Assembly: GCA_017303835.1 (NCBI GenBank)
Contig: JAFLBI010000001.1
Span: 1,550,001-1,614,000 of the forward strand
Direction: 5' to 3'
Origin: Chitinophagales bacterium
GTDB lineage: Bacteria > Bacteroidota > Bacteroidia > Chitinophagales > Chitinophagaceae
DNA length: 64,000 nucleotides
In this document: positions 25,001 through 33,674 of the stretch, in pieces
How the letters are laid out: each line of letters starts with the position of its first letter
How positions within the stretch are numbered: position 1 is the first letter of the stretch
Program-made: the position numbers and the translations under genes
The notes under the pieces: model-generated
What the model was told of the DNA's origin: nothing
Databases searched by the model: none
What the model saw: the letters and a program-made list of their open reading frames with translations, nothing else

Positions 25001-26275
25001 ATGGAAACCTATGGCCGCATACTACTAATTGCCATGCCCGCTTTTCTCGCACTGGTTTTGTTGGAGAAATGGTATGGCTGGTGGAAAGGTAAGGATACCG
25101 TTCGGAATATGGATATGATCTCTAGCTTGACTTCCGGCGTCACCAACGTAACCAAAGATGTGCTGGGTTTGAGTGTGGCTATCCTCTCTTATCAGTGGAT
25201 GGTAGAGCATCTGCGCATTGTAACCATTGAATCCACTTGGCTTACTTACTTGATTGCCTTCATGGCCTTAGATTTTGCTGGTTACTGGACACACCGCATT
25301 GCCCATACCTATAATTTTTTCTGGAACAACCACATCATTCACCATAGCAGTGAAGAATTCAATCTTGCCTGTGCGTTGCGGCAGAGTATTTCTGTATTCG
25401 TGCGCATTTTTGCATTCCTTTTGCTGCCCGCAGCTTTGTTAGGTGTTGATGCGAAAGTAGTAGCGATTGTAGCACCGCTGCATCTATTTGCACAGTTCTG
25501 GTATCATACACAGCATATTGATCGAATGGGCTTTCTGGAACACATCATTGTAACACCTTCTCATCATCGTGTGCACCATGCTATCAATCCGGAGTACATT
25601 GATAAAAACTATGCACAGATTTTTATTTTTTGGGATAAGCTCTTTGGCACGTTTCAGGAAGAAAAACCAGATGTACCACCTGTCTATGGTATTACCCGAC
25701 CAGCAAGAACTTGGAACCCAATCAAGATTAATTTTCAGCATTTATGGTTGCTGATTAGTGATGCATGGAGAACGAAAAGCTGGAAGGACAAGTTCCGCAT
25801 CTGGTTAATGCCTACCGGCTGGAGACCTGCTGATGTTGCAGAAAAATATCCTGTGTACAAGATTGATGATGTTTATCACTTCGATAAATACGATACCAAA
25901 GGCTCTACAGCATTACACGCGTGGCTTTGGATACAACTAGTTGCCCTACTACTTTTCATCAGTTACCTGTTTGGTAATATTGCACAGATTGGTAGTCCGG
26001 GTATGTTCTTATATGGCGCTTTTATTTTTCTCAGTGTCTACAGCCTTACAGAACTGATGGATAGAAACCGCAATGCCATTTATTGGGAAATCATTAAAAA
26101 TGGTTTTGCTGCATACTTGCTCATTGCGCAAGGTGATTGGTTTGGTATAAGCGCTTTTGCAGCATGGGCACTCTATGTTATTGCTGCTTATCTGATTGTT
26201 TCCACCATTGCGACTGCGTATTTCAGTTTTCAGAAAGACAGTACACCCAATCAAGCCGGTGCTTTGGTGAGTTGA
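25001..26275 (+). CDS. sterol desaturase/fatty acid hydroxylase family protein, alkylglycerol-monooxygenase-like
   Basis: 424 residues, integral membrane. The di-iron histidine boxes of the fatty acid hydroxylase superfamily are all present: HRIAH (HxxxH), HIIHHSSEEFN (HxxHH) and, after two more hydrophobic segments, HHRVHHAINPEY. A soluble stretch and four further membrane segments follow in the C-terminal third. That long C-terminal membrane part is the arrangement seen in alkylglycerol monooxygenase (AGMO/TMEM195) relatives rather than in short bacterial hydroxylases. The substrate is unknown; ether lipids or other lipids are candidates. The gene is divergent from the epimerase (40 nt) and overlaps the 3' end of the aldehyde dehydrogenase gene by 25 nt on the opposite strand, so it splits the hydroxyproline locus. 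Confidence 0.87.
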   Translation: METYGRILLIAMPAFLALVLLEKWYGWWKGKDTVRNMDMISSLTSGVTNVTKDVLGLSVAILSYQWMVEHLRIVTIESTWLTYLIAFMALDFAGYWTHRIAHTYNFFWNNHIIHHSSEEFNLACALRQSISVFVRIFAFLLLPAALLGVDAKVVAIVAPLHLFAQFWYHTQHIDRMGFLEHIIVTPSHHRVHHAINPEYIDKNYAQIFIFWDKLFGTFQEEKPDVPPVYGITRPARTWNPIKINFQHLWLLISDAWRTKSWKDKFRIWLMPTGWRPADVAEKYPVYKIDDVYHFDKYDTKGSTALHAWLWIQLVALLLFISYLFGNIAQIGSPGMFLYGAFIFLSVYSLTELMDRNRNAIYWEIIKNGFAAYLLIAQGDWFGISAFAAWALYVIAAYLIVSTIATAYFSFQKDSTPNQAGALVS

Positions 26276-27735
26276 TCGTTCACCGTACGCCAGATGTTTA
26301 ATGGATTAACTCGCTTCAAAGCATCGGGCAATAAAGCATCCGGCCAATTCTGAAATGCAATTGGACGTGAGAAACGTTTTATCCCATCAGCGCCCACAGA
26401 GCCAAAGCGACTATCAGTAGATGCAGGGAATGGTCCGCCATGCTGCATACTCAAACAGACTTCCACGCCTGTTGGTACACCGTTGAAAATGATGCGTCCG
26501 CACAATTGTTGTATTTGCTGAATTAGTTCAGTGCTATTTGCAGCTTCAGCTTCTGTTGCCATACAAGTGGCGGTTAATTGTCCGTGTATTTGGTTCGCAA
26601 CAGCCAGCATTTCATTCATATCAGCACATTGTACTACCAGTGAATAAGGCCCAAAGACTTCTTCTTGCAATTGTGGTTGCGCCAGGAAATTGGTAGCACT
26701 TGTGGTGGCGATTGTTGGCATCGGCAATAAACCATCTTCGTTGGATACAGCAGCTGTTGCTACTGTTACACCTGTTACACCTAATGCAGTCAAGCGATTC
26801 TTTTCATAGTTGGCCGCAATCCCAGCATGCAACATTGGCGCTGGCGCTACTTGCTCAATAGCTTTACCTAAGGTTTGGATGAATTCATTCAAAGCGGGAG
26901 AAGCGATACCAATGATGAGTCCGGGATTCGTACAGAATTGTCCCATACCCAGCGTAATAGAGCCAGCATACATCTGCGCAATTGTAGCGGCTTCTGAAGC
27001 TAGCTTTTCAGGAAACAGAAAAACTGGATTGATACTACCCATTTCTGCGAATACAGGAATCGGTTCTTTGCGCTGATTGGCCATATCGAAAATGGCTTTA
27101 CCACCTTGATAAGAACCAGTAAAGCCTACGGCTTTTGTATAATGATGTTGAATCAGCGCATGCGTAGTGGCTAAACCATCATCATGCACATGCGTGAATA
27201 CTGCTGCGGGTAATTGCATTTTCTCCACTGCAGTGGCAATTGCTGCAGCAGCCATCGTAGATGTTCTTGGATGTGCAGGATGCGCTTTCACTATAACCGG
27301 ACAACCAGCAGCCAATGCCGTTGCCGTATCACCACCTGCAGTAGAATAGGCGTAAGGAAAATTGCTGGCACCGAAGACCAAGACCGGACCAATGCCCACG
27401 CGCATCTTGCGCAGATCTGGTTTGGGTGGGGCTTTATCCGGGATGGCTGTATCAATACAAGCTTCCAACCAATCGCCACGCTCGCAAGCATCCGCATAAC
27501 TATTCAATTGAAAGATGGTACGTGCACGCTCACCTCTTAGTCTTGCCTCAGGCAAGTGGGTTTCTTCCATCGCAGTATGAAGCCATGCATCACCGAGTGC
27601 TTCCAATTGAAGGGCAATCTCTCGCATCAATTCAGCACGGGTTTGCAAAGAAGTTTGTCGGTACACAGCAAATGCTTCCCACGCCGCTTCCATCAAACCA
27701 TTTACCGATGCTGGCTTTGTATAAGTAATCTCCAT
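26251..27735 (-). CDS. alpha-ketoglutaric semialdehyde (2,5-dioxopentanoate) dehydrogenase
   Basis: 494 residues of the aldehyde dehydrogenase superfamily. Catalytic C268 in GMGQFCTNPGL and general base E231 in FAEMGSINPVF; the cofactor region includes VFGASNFPYAYSTAGGD (120-136). The FAEMGSINPVF and GQFCTNPG blocks are those of NADP-preferring 2,5-dioxovalerate dehydrogenases. It would oxidise the semialdehyde made from hydroxyproline to 2-oxoglutarate, the last step before the TCA cycle. Two nt separate it from the upstream DapA-family gene, so they form one operon. Confidence 0.9.
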   Translation of the reverse strand: MEITYTKPASVNGLMEAAWEAFAVYRQTSLQTRAELMREIALQLEALGDAWLHTAMEETHLPEARLRGERARTIFQLNSYADACERGDWLEACIDTAIPDKAPPKPDLRKMRVGIGPVLVFGASNFPYAYSTAGGDTATALAAGCPVIVKAHPAHPRTSTMAAAAIATAVEKMQLPAAVFTHVHDDGLATTHALIQHHYTKAVGFTGSYQGGKAIFDMANQRKEPIPVFAEMGSINPVFLFPEKLASEAATIAQMYAGSITLGMGQFCTNPGLIIGIASPALNEFIQTLGKAIEQVAPAPMLHAGIAANYEKNRLTALGVTGVTVATAAVSNEDGLLPMPTIATTSATNFLAQPQLQEEVFGPYSLVVQCADMNEMLAVANQIHGQLTATCMATEAEAANSTELIQQIQQLCGRIIFNGVPTGVEVCLSMQHGGPFPASTDSRFGSVGADGIKRFSRPIAFQNWPDALLPDALKRVNPLNIWRTVNDQLTKAPA

Positions 27736-27737
27736 GT

Positions 27738-28634
27738 TTACAATTTGGGGCGATTCGCCAATCCTGTATGAATGATGCGCAGAATTTGTTCGCGTTCTGT
27801 ACCTGCTAAGGTTAAACGTGGTGCACGAACATGTTCACTGCCAATACCTGCTTCTTGTTCTGCTAATTTAATGTATTGCACCAACTTGGGATGAATATCC
27901 AATTCCAGTAAAGGCAGGAACCAACGATAAATGGCAGCAGCTTCTGCGATTTTACCTTGCTGTATCAACTCATATACAGCAACTGTTTCCTTTGGAAAAG
28001 CACAAACCAATCCGGCTACCCAACCATGGGCACCCATCACCAATTCTTCCATTGCTAAAGTATCTACACCACAAAGAATTTTATAGCGCTGTCCAAAACG
28101 ATTGAGCATACGTGTAACATTCGACACATCGCGTGTTGATTCTTTTACTGCTTGGATATTGGTGCAGGATTGTAATTCATCAAACATATCCAGTGTAACT
28201 TCTGTCTTATAGTCGACTGGATTATTGTAAATCATGATAGGCAAAGATGTTGATGCAGCGATGGTCTTAAACCATTGCACAGTTTCGCGATGATCGGTTT
28301 TGTACCGCATAGGCGGCAACACCATCAAACCACGTGCACCCCAGCTGGCTGCATTTGCTGCTTGCACCAATGCTTCGCGTGTAGCACCTTCTGCGATATT
28401 CAACACAACAGGCACTTTACCTGCTGTTTTCTCTACTGCAAATTTCACCAATCGTTCTTTTTCATCATTCGTAAGTACACTTGATTCGCCCAATGTGCCG
28501 CCAAGAATGATGCCTTCTACACCTGCAGCCAATTGTGCTTGTAAGTTTTTTTCAAACAAAGGAAGATCGAGTTGATCATCTGTTGTGAACTTGGTTGTAA
28601 GTGCAGGGAAAACACCTTTCCATTCAAAAGACAT
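27738..28634 (-). CDS. DapA/NAL-family lyase, probable 1-pyrroline-4-hydroxy-2-carboxylate deaminase
   Basis: 298 residues, TIM barrel of the dihydrodipicolinate synthase/N-acetylneuraminate lyase family. Schiff-base lysine K164 in IQAVKESTRDV, the conserved tyrosine Y136 in IMIYNNPVDY, and the GGTLGESSVL loop (45-54; true DapA has GTTGE). Alone it could be any member of this family. The neighbours decide it: oxidase upstream (17 nt) and semialdehyde dehydrogenase downstream (2 nt) make it the enzyme that deaminates pyrroline-hydroxy-carboxylate to 2-oxoglutarate semialdehyde. Confidence 0.87.
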   Translation of the reverse strand: MSFEWKGVFPALTTKFTTDDQLDLPLFEKNLQAQLAAGVEGIILGGTLGESSVLTNDEKERLVKFAVEKTAGKVPVVLNIAEGATREALVQAANAASWGARGLMVLPPMRYKTDHRETVQWFKTIAASTSLPIMIYNNPVDYKTEVTLDMFDELQSCTNIQAVKESTRDVSNVTRMLNRFGQRYKILCGVDTLAMEELVMGAHGWVAGLVCAFPKETVAVYELIQQGKIAEAAAIYRWFLPLLELDIHPKLVQYIKLAEQEAGIGSEHVRAPRLTLAGTEREQILRIIHTGLANRPKL

Positions 28635-28651
28635 TGTATTCTGTTTTAAGT

Positions 28652-29905
28652 TTAAGCAAATCTGTTTGGATCAAATGGCGTGATATCCATGCTCAATGGC
28701 TCGCCTGTAATCAGCTCCTGCACGAGTTTTCCGGTACCTGCACCCAAGCTCATACCCAGCATGGAATGTCCTGTTGCAACGACAAAATTTTTGTATTGAC
28801 CAGCTTTACCAATGTATGGCAAACCATCTGCAGAGCAGGGACGAAATCCATACCACACTTTATCGGGCTCTGGCATGGGAATATCGAATTCAGGATAAAA
28901 ACGCTTAACACCATCGATGATACCTTGTACCCGTTGCAAGCGTGGTGGTGTATTGGTAGCAGTGATTTCCATCGTACCACCGAAACGTGTTTTGTTACCA
29001 TCCATCGGCGTGAGCGCAATGCGTGATTCTACAAACACCGCAGGATAGTTAATGCGAAACTTGGGATCTTCTGTTGTGATAGAATATCCCCTGCCACCTA
29101 CCAAGGGCATACGCAACCGAATCTTTTCTGCCAACTCTCTGCTCCAACTACCAGCTGCCAATACCACATGATCAGCTGTATAAACAGAACGATCTGTTTT
29201 CACCGCTTTAATTGTGTGCTGACGAATATCAAAATCAATGACTGCTTCATTCAGTACAAAATGTACTCCTTGTGCTTTCAGTACAGCAATCAGTTGCTTC
29301 ATTACTTTGGGTGGATACAAATGTGCATCGCACTTAAACCAGATAGCACCGGCAGCTTCCATGCGAATATGTGGCTCCAGTGCTTTTACTTCAGCTGCGC
29401 TTATCAAAGCAGTATCACTCAATCCCAATTCATGAGCACGCGCAACTGTTTCTGCTGCATGATGCGCCGCTTCCTCTGTTTGAAAAATCTCGAGTAACCC
29501 TTTCTGTTCATAAGCAAAATCAAAACCCGGCTGACCAATCCAACTCTCATACATTTTCTTACTCAGTATCGCAATATCGCGTAGCGGAATACCTGCATTG
29601 CGCACATGCTCCGGTGTTGCTGAACGCATGAATTGTAATCCCCAACTGATCAAACTTTTGCTGAGTCTGGGTTGGATATAAAATGGGCTGCGACTATTCC
29701 ACATCCATTTCAACCCTTTTTTGACAATACCCGGTGTTGCCAGTGGAATAAAATGGCTGGGGCATACATAACCTGCATTGCCGTAAGAGCAGTTATCGGA
29801 TAAATCATTTTTGTCGATAAGGGTTACTTCGTAGCCAGCCTGACGCAGGTAATAAGCGCTGCTTAAACCCACGATACCGCCGCCAATAACAATGACGTGT
29901 TGCAT
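28652..29905 (-). CDS. FAD-dependent D-amino acid oxidoreductase (DadA-like), probable D-hydroxyproline dehydrogenase
   Basis: 417 residues. N-terminal FAD motif VIGGGIVGLSSAYYL (6-20, G8/G10/G13) and the DAO substrate domain, ending in the conserved second FAD contact (GLPYIGKAGQYKNFVVATGHSMLGMSLGAGTG in parts, about 365-397). Resembles DadA and the single-chain D-hydroxyproline oxidases. It oxidises cis-4-hydroxy-D-proline to the pyrroline. First gene of the three-gene operon; a near -7 (TAACTTTA) lies about 10 nt upstream. Confidence 0.88.
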   Translation of the reverse strand: MQHVIVIGGGIVGLSSAYYLRQAGYEVTLIDKNDLSDNCSYGNAGYVCPSHFIPLATPGIVKKGLKWMWNSRSPFYIQPRLSKSLISWGLQFMRSATPEHVRNAGIPLRDIAILSKKMYESWIGQPGFDFAYEQKGLLEIFQTEEAAHHAAETVARAHELGLSDTALISAAEVKALEPHIRMEAAGAIWFKCDAHLYPPKVMKQLIAVLKAQGVHFVLNEAVIDFDIRQHTIKAVKTDRSVYTADHVVLAAGSWSRELAEKIRLRMPLVGGRGYSITTEDPKFRINYPAVFVESRIALTPMDGNKTRFGGTMEITATNTPPRLQRVQGIIDGVKRFYPEFDIPMPEPDKVWYGFRPCSADGLPYIGKAGQYKNFVVATGHSMLGMSLGAGTGKLVQELITGEPLSMDITPFDPNRFA

Positions 29906-29987
29906 GGCTTTAAAGTTAGGGAAATGAGGTTGGAATCTGCTGAGACCTGAGCGAACAAAAGCGGCGAGTTATTGGCTAAAAAACAAT

Positions 29988-30305
29988 ACTGCGCATTGGT
30001 TTTTTCATGCCCTTCCCGGATGTAAGCAAACTTTGTGCGTTTACCAACCGAAGCCTTGGCGCAGGTTGGAGGTTAGCGCGCCTCCGGCGCGCTGATCAGG
30101 ATGGCTTGTCAACCGAAGCTTTAGCGTAGGTTGAGGGGTATCAAAGCAAACCGAAATGCTGCGCATTGATTTTTTCATGCCCTTTCCGAACAAAATCACT
30201 TGCGAGGTTAGCGCGCCTGCGGCGCGCTGATCAGAGGGGGGTAGCTAAAGCAAACCTTAATGCTGCGCATTGGTTTTTTTATGCCCTTCGCAGGATCAAG
30301 CAAGC
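29988..30305 (+). repeat. irregular tandem repeat upstream of the DadA-like gene
   Basis: Unit spacing is about 169 then 103 nt; the third unit is truncated. Shared words: TGCGCATTG, TTTTTTCATGCCCTT, GAGGTTAGCGCGCCT, GGCGCGCTGATCAG, AAAGCAAACC. Confidence 0.75.
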
Positions 30306-30320
30306 TTGACCTGCTTGTGC

Positions 30321-30347
30321 ATAAAAAAACCGACTTTCAGTCGGTTT
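30321..30347 (-). terminator. intrinsic terminator of tRNA-Ser
   Basis: Minus strand: 9-bp stem AAACCGACT / AGTCGGTTT with loop GAA, followed by TTTTAT. It begins 6 nt after the tRNA 3' end. Confidence 0.88.
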
Positions 30348-30353
30348 GCTTTG

Positions 30354-30440
30354 CGGAGACGGCGAGATTCGAACTCGCGATACAGTTTCCCGTATACACA
30401 CTTTCCAGGCGTGCTCCTTCAACCACTCGGACACGTCTCC
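30354..30440 (-). tRNA. tRNA-Ser(GGA)
   Basis: 87 nt on the minus strand. Acceptor arms GGAGACG and CGTCTCC pair perfectly; D-arm GTCCGAGTGGTTGAAGGA; anticodon loop CTGGAAA with anticodon GGA; a long variable arm (TATACGGGAAACTGTAT) as required for class II tRNA-Ser; T-arm GTTCGAATC. CCA is not encoded. Discriminator base is G, as in serine tRNAs. Confidence 0.96.
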
Positions 30441-30463
30441 AAAAGGGCTGCAAAAATACAGGT

Positions 30464-31237
30464 TCAATCGGTCTTTTGGAAGATTTTTTGGGCGTTTGAA
30501 GTGGTAACAGCGGCTACTTCTTCCATGGAAACACCCTTTGTTTCAGCAAGTTTGGCAACAACATGTTCCAAATAAGCAGGCTCATTGCGCTTGCCTCTGA
30601 AAGGAACGGGCGTAAGATAGGGCGCATCCGTTTCCAATACCATCCACTCCAGGCCAATTTGTTCTAAAGCAGCAGGTAGTCCAGCATTCTTATACGTGAG
30701 TACACCACCGATGCCCAAATAAAAACCCATTCTGGTGATTTGCTGTGCAGATTCAAAGCTGCCACTGAAACAGTGAAAAATACCCCTCAGTCCTTTCTTG
30801 GCAAAAGGCTGTACGGCATTGATGGTTTCCTGCATGGCGTTGCGGGTATGAATCACAATGGGCAAGTTTTTATCTAATGCCCATTGCATTTGCTGTTCAA
30901 AAGCAAAATGCTGCTCTTGTACAAAGGTTTTATCCCAATAAAAATCCAAACCAATCTCTCCTATCGCCACGAAATCCCGTCGATTCATCCATTCTTCTAC
31001 AATGCCCAACTCCTTTTGGTAATCTCCTTTCACAGAACAGGGGTGTAAACCCATCATTGGTATGCAACGGTCCGGATAAGCATCGCCCAGCTGAATCATG
31101 GCATCATGTGTGGCGCTATCTATTGCTGGCAAGTAAAAACGACTAATGCCCTGCTGGGCTGCACGTTCCAGCATTGCTGCCCTATCAGCATCAAAAGCAT
31201 CCAAATAAATATGACAATGGGTGTCGATCAATTGCAT
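30464..31237 (-). CDS. TatD-family metal-dependent hydrolase
   Basis: 257 residues, TIM barrel. Metal ligands [11 protein letters not shown] (4-14), [20 protein letters not shown] and [23 protein letters not shown] are all present. TatD proteins are cytoplasmic 3'-5' DNases, some active on D-amino-acyl substrates. The gene is 24 nt upstream of tRNA-Ser on the same strand, so the tRNA may be co-transcribed. Confidence 0.95.
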   Translation of the reverse strand: MQLIDTHCHIYLDAFDADRAAMLERAAQQGISRFYLPAIDSATHDAMIQLGDAYPDRCIPMMGLHPCSVKGDYQKELGIVEEWMNRRDFVAIGEIGLDFYWDKTFVQEQHFAFEQQMQWALDKNLPIVIHTRNAMQETINAVQPFAKKGLRGIFHCFSGSFESAQQITRMGFYLGIGGVLTYKNAGLPAALEQIGLEWMVLETDAPYLTPVPFRGKRNEPAYLEHVVAKLAETKGVSMEEVAAVTTSNAQKIFQKTD

Positions 31238-31509
31238 CCTGCAAAATGCTGTTTTTTAGCGCATTAAGTTGAAAATCGCAGAATTTTTTCCTGCTGCTAA
31301 AAAATAATTTCCTCCCTTACCCGTTTATATACAGTACCACTTGCGAAAGCAAATATGGATGCAGCTTGCGTGAAAACCAGGCTAAGAAAATGTACTTACT
31401 AACCCATCTAGCATAATTGTAGACCGATAGCACGGATATGTGCTGAAAGATTGTTTTCATAGGGTACGGATTAAAAACGGGCTGGGGTTTCTACCCTGGC
31501 CAATTTTTT

Positions 31510-32127
31510 TTACACCAATCCAAACCGATAGCCTTTTTCCAGAAAATATTCGATGGTTTTGGGCAATGCAACTTGCAAGCGTGGCCATGCTTTTTCACTA
31601 TCATGAAACACAATGATACTTCCAGGACGCGTAGCGCTTTTTACTTGTTGCCAGCATTGCTCAGGGGTTAGTGCTGTATCAAAATCTCCACTTAGCACAT
31701 CCCACATAATGATGCGATATGCAAATTGCTGCTGTACCGCTTTAATCTGGGCGCGGGTGATTCTGCCATAAGGTGGACGGAACAGATTCGCATCAATCAA
31801 TTGTGCTGCAGTAAAAATATTGTTGAGATAATCTTCCTTACTCGTTTTCCATCCATTGCGGTGGTCTTGTGTATGATTCCCTATCTGATGCCCCTCAGTC
31901 AAAATACGTTTATAGATCTCCGGATAACGTTGCACATTTTTACCAATGCAAAAGAAAGTTGCTTTTATCTGGTACTGCTTCAATAGATCTACAACAAAAG
32001 CTGTAGCAACAGGATGCGGCCCATCATCGAATGTTAGGTAAATGGTTTTATCCGCAGCATTGCCTATCCACTCCAGTGAAGGATAGATCCATCGAAATAA
32101 GGCAGGTGTGCGTACAGGATACCACAT
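31510..32127 (-). CDS. polysaccharide deacetylase (NodB domain, CE4)
   Basis: 205 residues, essentially one NodB domain. All five CE4 motifs are visible: TFDDGPHP, HTQDH (metal histidines), RPPYG, MWDVLSGDFD and IIVFHDS. No signal peptide is obvious; the short hydrophobic N-terminus is weak. Likely deacetylates N-acetyl groups of peptidoglycan or another GlcNAc polymer, though the lack of an export signal is notable. Ends an operon with the HIT gene (3-nt gap) and the PH-like gene. Confidence 0.92.
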   Translation of the reverse strand: MWYPVRTPALFRWIYPSLEWIGNAADKTIYLTFDDGPHPVATAFVVDLLKQYQIKATFFCIGKNVQRYPEIYKRILTEGHQIGNHTQDHRNGWKTSKEDYLNNIFTAAQLIDANLFRPPYGRITRAQIKAVQQQFAYRIIMWDVLSGDFDTALTPEQCWQQVKSATRPGSIIVFHDSEKAWPRLQVALPKTIEYFLEKGYRFGLV

Positions 32128-32130
32128 GAC

Positions 32131-32523
32131 TTATTGCATTGCAGCCAGAATTTTCTCCTGTACCATTTTCAGGTGCTCAGGACTTGGCTTTGTTTTTCTG
32201 CTGAGTATCTGCATATCTTCCATTCCATTCATAGGCAAAAGATGAATATGGGCATGCGGCACTTCAAAACCCACTGTCATAATATTCACCCGCTGATAGC
32301 CGAATGCTTTTTCAATGGCCTTAGCAATAGGTTGCGCAAAAGTCAAAATCCCGTCTAAGTATTCAGCTGGCAGATCAAATAGCTTATCTGTTTCTTGCTT
32401 AGGCACAACCAGTACATGTCCGTCTGCGCAAGGAAATATATCCAGAAATGCATAGAAAAGATCGCTCTCTGCAATCTTATAAGAAGGAATTTCTCCTGCA
32501 ATGATTTTGGTAAAAATGCTCAT
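32131..32523 (-). CDS. HIT-family nucleotide-binding hydrolase (HinT-like)
   Basis: 130 residues. The histidine triad is PHAHIHLLP near residue 92-100; IFTKIIAGEIPSYKIAE at the N-terminus and DGHVLVVPK are the family signatures. HinT-type enzymes hydrolyse purine nucleoside phosphoramidates. Cytoplasmic. In the middle of a three-gene minus-strand run. Confidence 0.95.
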   Translation of the reverse strand: MSIFTKIIAGEIPSYKIAESDLFYAFLDIFPCADGHVLVVPKQETDKLFDLPAEYLDGILTFAQPIAKAIEKAFGYQRVNIMTVGFEVPHAHIHLLPMNGMEDMQILSRKTKPSPEHLKMVQEKILAAMQ

Positions 32524-32532
32524 GCTACTGAC

Positions 32533-33039
32533 TTATTGCAGCAAGTTATCTTTTATTGCTGAAGGAATCTCTAAAGGAATTTGCTTTTCTTGAGCGATTG
32601 TATAAATTATTTTTCTTAAAGACTGTTTTTGTGCAGTATCCAGCCTGGATGAATCAAATTCCTGATACTGATTACTATCTGTAAATAACCGTATTGCTGA
32701 AAAATTCATCTGTACTTTCACGACTTCCGACCAACTAAGGGTAAACCCTTTCTCAAACTGCTGATCCACTGTTATACTATTTGTGCTAACTAAAAACTTA
32801 TTACGTACTTGTTTAGGATGAATTGCTTGCTGATAATAATTCACCAAAAGAACGAAGTAAAAAATATAGATTATCCATCGGTACTTTGCACCTGGAACGT
32901 TAGTATACAGTTCATAAAGATGATACAAAAACAAACTGCTCAATATCACCGCTGAAACAATATAAATCAACCTGCTCCAGAAGCGCGAACGTTTGAATTT
33001 TTTTTCAGGAATTAAGTCAATCAGCTCGAATGAATGCAT
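32533..33039 (-). CDS. hypothetical two-helix membrane protein with PH-like soluble part
   Basis: 168 residues, not recognised. Two hydrophobic segments at about 22-42 and 54-70, then a soluble region (about 80-168) with the pattern of a YcxB/bacterial PH domain: NKFLVSTNSITVDQQFEKGFTLSWSEVVKVQMNFSAIRLF, described here in parts, with strand-turn-strand spacing and a C-terminal helix. It starts the run with HIT and deacetylase genes and lies just after the greA terminator. Confidence 0.6.
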   Translation of the reverse strand: MHSFELIDLIPEKKFKRSRFWSRLIYIVSAVILSSLFLYHLYELYTNVPGAKYRWIIYIFYFVLLVNYYQQAIHPKQVRNKFLVSTNSITVDQQFEKGFTLSWSEVVKVQMNFSAIRLFTDSNQYQEFDSSRLDTAQKQSLRKIIYTIAQEKQIPLEIPSAIKDNLLQ

Positions 33040-33044
33040 AGTCT

Positions 33045-33081
33045 AAAATAAAACATCCCATACTTTAAAAAGCATGGGATG
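33045..33081 (-). terminator. intrinsic terminator of greA
   Basis: Minus strand: CATCCCAT / ATGGGATG arms followed by TTTTATTTT, 24 nt after the greA stop codon. Confidence 0.88.
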
Positions 33082-33105
33082 CGACAAACTTTATCACTAA
33101 TCTGT

Positions 33106-33573
33106 TTAGATCGTAATGTCTTCAACTTTAAACTTGATCACACCGGTTGGCGCATTTACTTCTGCCACTTCACCCTTTGTCTTTCCCATCAGGCCCTTAC
33201 CAATAGGTGATGATGCAGATATCTTACCAGCTTTCAAATCGGCTTCTTTTTCGCCTACAATCTGATAGGTCACCGTTTTCTTTGTTGCCAGATTCGTGAT
33301 GGTTACACGAGTGAGGATGCTCACACGGCTGGTATCAATGGTGGTTGTATCCACAATCTTGGCATTGGCAATCACCCCTTCCAGCTGTTTGATCTTTGCC
33401 TCCAGCATACCCTGTGCTTCCTTGGCTGCATCGTATTCTGCATTCTCTTTCAGATCGCCTTTTTCTCTGGCTTCTGCAATAGCACGTGATGCCGCAGGGC
33501 GATCGATTGTTTTCATGCGCTGCAGCTCTTCCTTCATGCGTTCGAAGGTCTCTTTTGTTACGTATTCACTCAT
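33106..33573 (-). CDS. greA: transcription elongation factor GreA
   Basis: 155 residues, standard length. N-terminal antiparallel coiled coil (about 1-75) with the acidic tip REKGDLKENAEYDAAKE and a C-terminal FKBP-like domain with ISASSPIGKGLMGKTKGEVAEV. GreA enters the RNA polymerase secondary channel and stimulates cleavage of backtracked transcripts. Its predicted promoter (33640-33672) is followed by a strong terminator-like hairpin before the start codon, so its expression may be attenuated. Confidence 0.97.
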   Translation of the reverse strand: MSEYVTKETFERMKEELQRMKTIDRPAASRAIAEAREKGDLKENAEYDAAKEAQGMLEAKIKQLEGVIANAKIVDTTTIDTSRVSILTRVTITNLATKKTVTYQIVGEKEADLKAGKISASSPIGKGLMGKTKGEVAEVNAPTGVIKFKVEDITI

Positions 33574-33594
33574 ACAACTCGGTTTAAAAGAGAT

Positions 33595-33632
33595 AAAAAA
33601 AATACAACGCCGCAGATTGAACTACAGCGTTG
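33595..33632 (-). terminator. terminator-like hairpin in the greA leader
   Basis: Minus strand: 11-bp stem 33632-33622 with 33615-33605 (two G-T pairs), 6-nt loop, then GTATTTTTTTT with eight T. It lies between the predicted greA promoter and its ATG (22 nt downstream), and 43 nt after the stop codon of the upstream hydroxyacid dehydrogenase gene, so it may serve as that gene's terminator, as a greA attenuator, or as both. Confidence 0.8.
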
Positions 33633-33639
33633 CAGGCGA

Positions 33640-33672
33640 CAAATATAAGGAGGATTCGACTTGAAAGCCAAA
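33640..33672 (-). promoter_or_regulatory. predicted greA promoter
   Basis: Minus strand: TTTG (33672-33669), 21 nt, TATATTTG (33647-33640). Both boxes match the Bacteroidota consensus exactly. Transcription would start near 33633, at the foot of the hairpin. Confidence 0.65.
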
Positions 33673-33674
33673 TT

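Larger units (their letters stand above)
29906..30353. other. 448-nt gap with an irregular tandem repeat
   Basis: No gene. Three diverged copies of a unit that starts with CTGCGCATTGRTTTTTT-ATGCCCTT begin at about 29988, 30157 and 30260. The first two carry the same hairpin AGCGCGCC-NNN-GGCGCGCT (30075-30093, 30210-30228). A CAACCGAAGC-YTTRGCGYAGGTTG palindrome occurs twice in the first unit (30043-30068, 30110-30133). The tRNA terminator ends the gap. Confidence 0.7.

Noticed and set aside
24484..25092. 202-codon plus-strand frame over the epimerase and into the AGMO-like gene
   Set aside because: Overlaps two well-supported genes; product shows no domain.
27214..27728. Open frames of about 100 codons opposite the aldehyde dehydrogenase gene
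   Set aside because: Antisense shadows of a gene with intact catalytic residues.
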